Below the pieces are notes generated by a model that was not told where the DNA came from, made no database searches, and worked only from the letters and a program-made list of their open reading frames with translations. A program made the position numbers and the translations under genes. From NCBI GenBank assembly GCA_003117195.1, contig BDSI01000037.1, forward strand, positions 877,501 through 941,500: a stretch of 64,000 nt of DNA, in the 5' to 3' direction. The DNA comes from Eudorina sp. 2006-703-Eu-15. Lineage: Eukaryota; Chlorophyta; Chlorophyceae; Chlamydomonadales; Volvocaceae. Position 1 is the stretch's first letter. The number at the start of each line of letters is the position of its first letter. Positions 43,439 through 64,000 of the stretch are shown piece by piece.

Positions 43439-46400
43439 ATGAATACCATTTTATTGCGGGGACAACCTCCCCGGACATCGTCATTGTTAGCGTTCAATGA
43501 TTATCGAGAAGCTGAGCAAGGCGCAAAGCATTCTTCTGTTACCGCCGGGGGCCAATTGCTGGAATACGAGACTCTCGAACTACGAGTGCATCCCCCCAAC
43601 GTGAGCAAATTTTGAGCTAGGTTCGCTGGCTGTACCGGAATTCTTCGTGCAGCAGGGCAACTTTCGCCCTTTCCCTACAGGTTAATATTGACAACGAAAC
43701 ATACGCAGACCGTACCCTTATCACACTTGATAGCGCGAATCGTCCGGGAACGCTTGTTGAGGTGGTTCAGTTGCTTACCGAGCTGGGCCTCTGTGTAATC
43801 AAGGCGCGCATTTCTTCAGATGGAGGCTGGTTTGTGGACGAGTTTTCGGTCACGGACGCTGGCAAGAAAGTCACCAACGAGCGCAAGCTGCGCGCTATTC
43901 GGAAGGTACAGTAGACTCTCAATCGCAAGGAAGGAAAAGCTGTCTAGCACACAGGAACATAAGGGAGCGAGTACGACATGTGTGAACCCCCGTACGCGCG
44001 GTTTGAAGGCTGATGAGCAAATTACAGATCTGGGGACAGAGGGGTTTTTGAATCTATCATGCTCTTCCGAGCTTTAGCCCCAAGTCCCAGGTGTAGGGAC
44101 CCGAGTCCCGACCGGGTGTTCCAACGTGGCTTATCCCGACCAAGGACTGCGCACCCCCTCCATCAACCGTGGGGGGGGGATTCATGCAGCCATACCCGCC
44201 AATACACCATTTACCAGCGCGCCAGGATTGCCTCTCCTGGAAACCGCGCCAGACCCGCTGAATCACATGGCGGGGAGGGAGCCGGGAGTCTCCACGGATC
44301 TCTGGACAGAATGCCAGAGTCTGTCCCGGTGTAGGGTGTACGCTTGACATGCCTCACGCAGGGCAAAGGCTGCTAACCAAACGTTAACGGACAGGCCTCC
44401 GAAGCACTCTACTCCCGTGCAAGGAAAGGAGAGGGAGGGGAGGGGCCGCATCAATGTGCATGCGCGCGCCGAATCAGGACTGGATCAGCGAGGGGGAAAG
44501 ATGCGCGCTGAAGCATCTAATCTGAAAACCCAGGGGCGACCCAGATCGGGTGACACGTGGTTGCACCATCAAGTCAACTTGCTTCTGGGAGTCGATTAGT
44601 TCTCATTAGTGCCGCAACACCCATGTCTATCTGGGCCCGTTGGAATACCCGGTCGGGATACGGGTCCACCTTGGAACGGTTACATAAAACCCACGTCAGG
44701 TAGTCTTGATGACAGCCGTATGTATACCGGTGTGTCGACTGGCAAGCCTATCTGGTCGCGGCCGTGTGCTAAACAAGCCGTTGACAGGCGTACGTTCTTG
44801 CTTCGACAACTAAGTCCCCGCTCTTTCCAACAACCGAAAAACCCCAACCGAACAATGTGTGTGCGGCAGGTGCTATCTGTGGACGCGGACCCGGGTTCGG
44901 ATACGGAGAGTGCCGCGGACAGCGTGTTCGAGGAGGCCTCCCAGTGCTCGACGGTGTTTGAGCTCGCTGGCAACGATCGCATCGGTACGGCACAGGCGCA
45001 CGTGAACCACTTGCCAAATGTGCTGGTGCTTAACGTTGGCAGCTGGCGTTGGACTTCGTTGCGGATGGGCCCATTACCCCACGTGCACTTTTTTGATAGT
45101 TTTGACGACTTCACCGCATTAAGTGTCATGAGGCACGCCACGCCAGCGTGACAGTCACAGGTGCTGGAACAGGCGATCTGTACCCTCTGCAATCACGAAA
45201 GGCCGGTGGCTTGTAGGAAATCCCTCTGCAGACCGGCGAGCTTTGCGGCAGGCACAGCCTGCCTCGAAAAGCGCCCGCAAGCGCTCTGTGCTGCGCCTTT
45301 CATATGGGATGAGCGCATTGTTTTGGGTGCCATTCGGCGACGCGTCCCCCAGGGCTGCTCGCGGACGTCATTGAGCTGCTGAAGATCAACGGGTGCGAGG
45401 TCCGAAGCGCTGCGGTGTGGACGCATAACCTACGCTGCGCGTTCGTGATCAGCGTGCTGGACTGCTCGACGAGCGCGCCCATAAAGGACAACATCAAGTT
45501 GGCCCGGCTGCGACAGCTACTGCTGGGCATGATGCACACGCCTGGCGACGTGGTGGAGTCGTTGGTCACCGTCGCGAACACCAAAGGCTTGATCCACTAC
45601 GAGCGGCGCCTCCACCAGCTGCTGTTGCGAGAGGAGGAGGCGCAATGGAAGCGTCAGACGACGCTCGCGGCGCGGTACGAGCAGGAGATAACAGAGCAGC
45701 ACGCGTTGCAGGAGCGGAGATGGGCGGGAGCCGCCGCGAGCACCACCGCGCGTGGTGCGGGCGCGGGCTTCGGGTCAGTGTCAGCAGCAGCCGCTGTGGG
45801 CGTGTATCGCACACCGAGCGGTGGCTGGTTGCAGCCAACGTCGGGAGCGCTGTCGGTTAGTGCGGCCAGCGTATCCAACGGGGCCGTGGGCGCGCTGCCT
45901 TCACCTAAGCAGTCAAGCGCGGTGGCATCTGCTGCTGCTGCAGCTGCAGCAGCCGCGTCGGCAGCAGCGAATGTCGCAGTCGCCACAGGCTCGCCGACTA
46001 TGGGCAGTCCAGAGGGCAGTGCACACGGCGGGGCGTGCTGTACAACGTCGCCGGACGGTCCCGTTGGCTCCGGAGCCTCGAGTGCAGGGCCTTCCAATGG
46101 TGGTCCCGAGGCTGCGCCGAGCGACGTCGCTGGGAATGGGGGATCCCTTTGCGCGCCTAACGCCTCCGGCACGAGCTCATCCGCAGTTTCATCGGGGCCG
46201 CCTGCTGGCACGAACGGGGGGGGACATGACCGCCGGTCCAGCTCGCCGACGAACGTCTTGCCACCGGCGGCGACGCTGGCGGCGCCGCCCTCGCCTTCCC
46301 CTCCGATTGCCCTGCCCGCGTCAGCGGCACAGAAGCCCGAGGTCTTTGTGCAGCATTCCAAGCAACGGAACTACTGGATGGTCAGCATTCGCTGCCGCGA

Positions 46401-47527
46401 TCGGCAAAAGCTGCTCTTCGACACCGTCTGCACGCTTGCCGATTTGAATTACGGTGCGTATTGGATCTGAAGTGGTGATTCGCACCTGAGGGTGACAGAT
46501 GGTCAGCCGCAACGTACTACCGCGTTAGTTGTGGTCAGGTCTGTGAATTTGACAGCGCGTAGGGCACGTGGTCACCTCGCCGCGGGCCAAGTCCGCGCGC
46601 AGGCATGCATCCACATGCAGTCCCACCTCCAAATAATGGAATATCGTGAAATGATCCGAACGGCGCCATCAAACAGAGGGACAGTGCATGGTTGCAACCC
46701 ACGTTTCGTGTTTTGGCACGGCCGGCCTGTGCCCGTGCCTACAACCAACATCACAGCAGTTCCGCGGGGATCAGGGCGACACCTTGTCCTTGTCACCAAC
46801 CCAACTCGCCATACACGGGTGCGGAATGGGCTCTCGATGTTGCGCTCATTGTGCGTGCATGTTTCCGTGGCCGATGTGACCCTATGTGTTCCTCGGTCGA
46901 CAATCGCCGCCTGCAGACGTGTACCACGGCGCAGTGGACTGCGAGCTGGAGCGGGACAAGGCGGGCGCCAAGGTCAGCATCGCGGTGCAGACCTTTTACA
47001 TGCGGCCGCGGTACGGAGATTCCCTGTGGGACCCCCGGAAGGCCGCCAAGCTCAGGTACATGCTCGAGTGCGCCATCCAGCGGCGACAGCCGCAGGGCAC
47101 CAAGGTCCACATCCAGGGTTCGCCCGGCAACCCCGGCGGCAGCGGCGGCGGCGGCGCAAACTCGAGCGCCCCCGTGGCGGATTTGCCAGCCCTGACGGCC
47201 GTGTGGCGGAAGTTCGGGCTGTGCATCACGCGCGCCAAGGTGCGGGCTCTGGCCGGCAGCGCGGGGGAGCACACGTTTTACCTGGTGGACAACTACGGCC
47301 GGCCGCCCGCAGACCTGGTGGTGCAGCAAGCCTGTCAGCAGATCGGCGGGGTGCGGCTGGCGCGGCCGGATGCGCCGGGGTCGGCGCCGGGCGGGGGAAG
47401 CACGGCACAGGGCGCGGCGGCGGGATCGCGCAACGAGGCGATGAAGTTCGCGTTTACGGTGCTCACGCGGCCAGCATGGTCCGCGAACCACGGCAGTCCC
47501 TCCGGCGGCATGCCGGACTCCATCTAA
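43439..47527 (+). CDS. ACR: ACR-type ACT-domain repeat protein
   Basis: 737 residues in five exons: 43439-43600, 43681-43905, 44870-44984, 45353-46453, 46917-47527 (738 codons, all phases consistent). Four ACT domains can be read. ACT1 (about 58-128): VNIDNETYADRTLITLDSAN, then RPGTLVEVVQLLTELGLCV. ACT2 (about 158-240): FELAGNDRIGLLADVIELLK, INGCEVRSAAVWTH. ACT3 (about 510-600): RNYWMVSIRCRDRQKLLFDT, then YHGAVDCE and VSIAVQTFYMRP. ACT4 (about 625-690): ALTAVWRKFGLCITRAKV and HTFYLVDNYGRPP. This matches plant ACR proteins, thought to sense amino acids and regulate partner proteins. Plant members have about 450 residues; the excess is mainly a Ser/Ala/Gly-rich insert of about 205 residues between ACT2 and ACT3, plus a Gly-rich loop in ACT3-4. 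The ATG at 43439 is the best visible start; an upstream exon cannot be excluded. Confidence 0.92.
44098..44678. mobile_element. Possible nonautonomous element with inverted termini in ACR intron 2
   Basis: GGACCCGAGTCCCGACCGGG plus TGTTCCAACG at 44098-44133 is repeated in inverse orientation at 44630-44678 (CGTTGGAATACCCGGTCGGG, then ATACGGGTCCACC). A third copy of the terminal sequence is at 11521-11566. About 580 bp including ends; no internal ORF with a family match. Target-site duplications were not identified. Confidence 0.4.
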
Positions 47528-48527
47528 GCTTGAGACATCCAGCTCGATATCCGAGTTCGTGGACCAATACCGGGCACCGACTATCCTGTGCTGTTGGCCG
47601 ATTCCACATATCGGGGTAGCTAGGTTGTGACGATGCGTACAAAGTCGTCACAACTTACGTACTGCTGTGTTAAAACATTCGTGTGAAGAACTGCCGGGGC
47701 ATCATGCTGTGGGCAGACGCGCTGTGTCAACCGCGTGCAGGGAGGGGCAGGATGACTTCCGTTTTTTGCTATGCGTTTGTACGTCCACGCAGCTTTGTCG
47801 TACGCGATCACTGTCGGGGGATCACTGTCGGGGGTTGTGCACCGTCACTAGTAGGCATCTATGAGGAGCAGCAGGGTGGACCTTAACGTCGGTTCATGTG
47901 ATTTACGGTAATCAAAAGCACAGGCGAGTCTAGGATAAGCGTACAAATGGGGGGATGAACGATACATGCTTTGCTGTCAGGGAGCTTACGGCGAGTGCGA
48001 ACTCTTTCGCACGGCGGTGCTAGGTGCACGGGTTCGCACATGTGCGAGCCTGAGCCACGTTTTGAGTCGTGTCTCTGTTCCCAATCATAAGGGCCCCATT
48101 CATCCGATGTTTTAAGCAACTTGATTGCCACTATACATGGCAACGTCACGCGCTACGTCGCTCTTAAACTGCAGGACGTCAACATGACTGCAACCAGACC
48201 AGCACGCCGGCGCAATGGAGCGACAATTCACAACATTTTGCAGCGCCATCCGCGTGCAAGGCGGTAAACACAGCGCGACGCTATTCAGCCAACCCTATTC
48301 ACACGGCCCACATCACCTTACTCCTTGGAGACGGACTGCACTGCACTGAAAAGGACTGAACTGCGCCCTAACCCACAACCTCGTCCTAGGAACAGCAGAA
48401 CAGCCCCGGCGCGCACCCACTTGAGACCATTTGTTTGCCGCGCCCGCGCTCCTTGAGCCACCCTATCCATACTCGAACCCCTCCCTATCTGCAACCCGCT
48501 ACAGCTGCAGACCATCCTTCCAGCACG
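47528..48527. other. Region between convergent ACR and UPL genes
   Basis: About 1 kb serving both 3' UTRs. No exon, no TGTAA signal on either strand that I can place, and no repeat of note except a doubled CACTGTCGGGGG near 47808-47834. Confidence 0.5.

Positions 48528-64000
<15,473 letters not shown>

Overview
The window is nuclear DNA of a GC-rich eukaryote, most likely a chlorophyte green alga of the Chlorophyceae (volvocine-like). This rests on many short, phase-consistent GT-AG introns, Ala/Pro/Ser-rich low-complexity stretches inside proteins, abundant (CA)n/(TG)n and minisatellite repeats, and plant-type proteins: a Deg protease, a four-ACT-domain ACR protein, a UPL-type HECT ligase and a chloroplast-type cupin. 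Species cannot be named from the sequence. Exon models below were built by hand from reading frame, splice sites and protein-family resemblance. For every multi-exon gene model the phases join without a break (the two single-exon ORFs need no joining). No homology search was run.

Layout: (1) 2-3721 (+) is the 3' part of an ankyrin-repeat protein entering from the left. (2) 3722-7981 holds no gene I can support. (3) 7982-9936 (-) is a complete six-exon plastid cupin gene with a 10-nt microexon. (4) 10205-10869 (+) holds two small, similar single-pass membrane ORFs in tandem. (5) 12472-19422 (-) is a complete ten-exon HDHD5/CECR5-type HAD phosphatase gene, its introns swollen by minisatellites, including about 1.1 kb of a 16-bp unit. 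(6) 19803-26580 (+) is a complete ten-exon Deg/HtrA serine protease whose catalytic GNSGGP motif is completed by a 9-nt microexon. (7) 26581-29952 is gene-free but carries a long near-perfect hairpin. (8) 29953-35082 (-) is a FunK1/CRN-like kinase-domain protein with one GC-AG intron. (9) 38052-43200 (-) is a TKL-type protein kinase with a 780-codon symmetric exon inserted inside its activation segment. (10) 43439-47527 (+) is an ACR-type protein with four ACT domains. (11) 48528 to past the right edge (-) is a very large HECT E3 ubiquitin ligase of the UPL1/UPL2/HUWE1 class; 22 exons and about 3,310 residues are inside the window.

The genes look like independent housekeeping and signalling loci, not one pathway. 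Three head-to-head pairs share short upstream regions: cupin/small membrane ORFs, HAD/Deg, and kinase/ACR. ACR and UPL converge. The HAD and Deg products both carry N-termini that suggest organelle import; the cupin N-terminus looks plastidial. The points most worth following are the giant exon in the kinase activation loop (skipping it restores a normal kinase), the two microexons, the GC-AG intron, the 28.7-kb hairpin, and the mutually exclusive stem-loops in a UPL intron.
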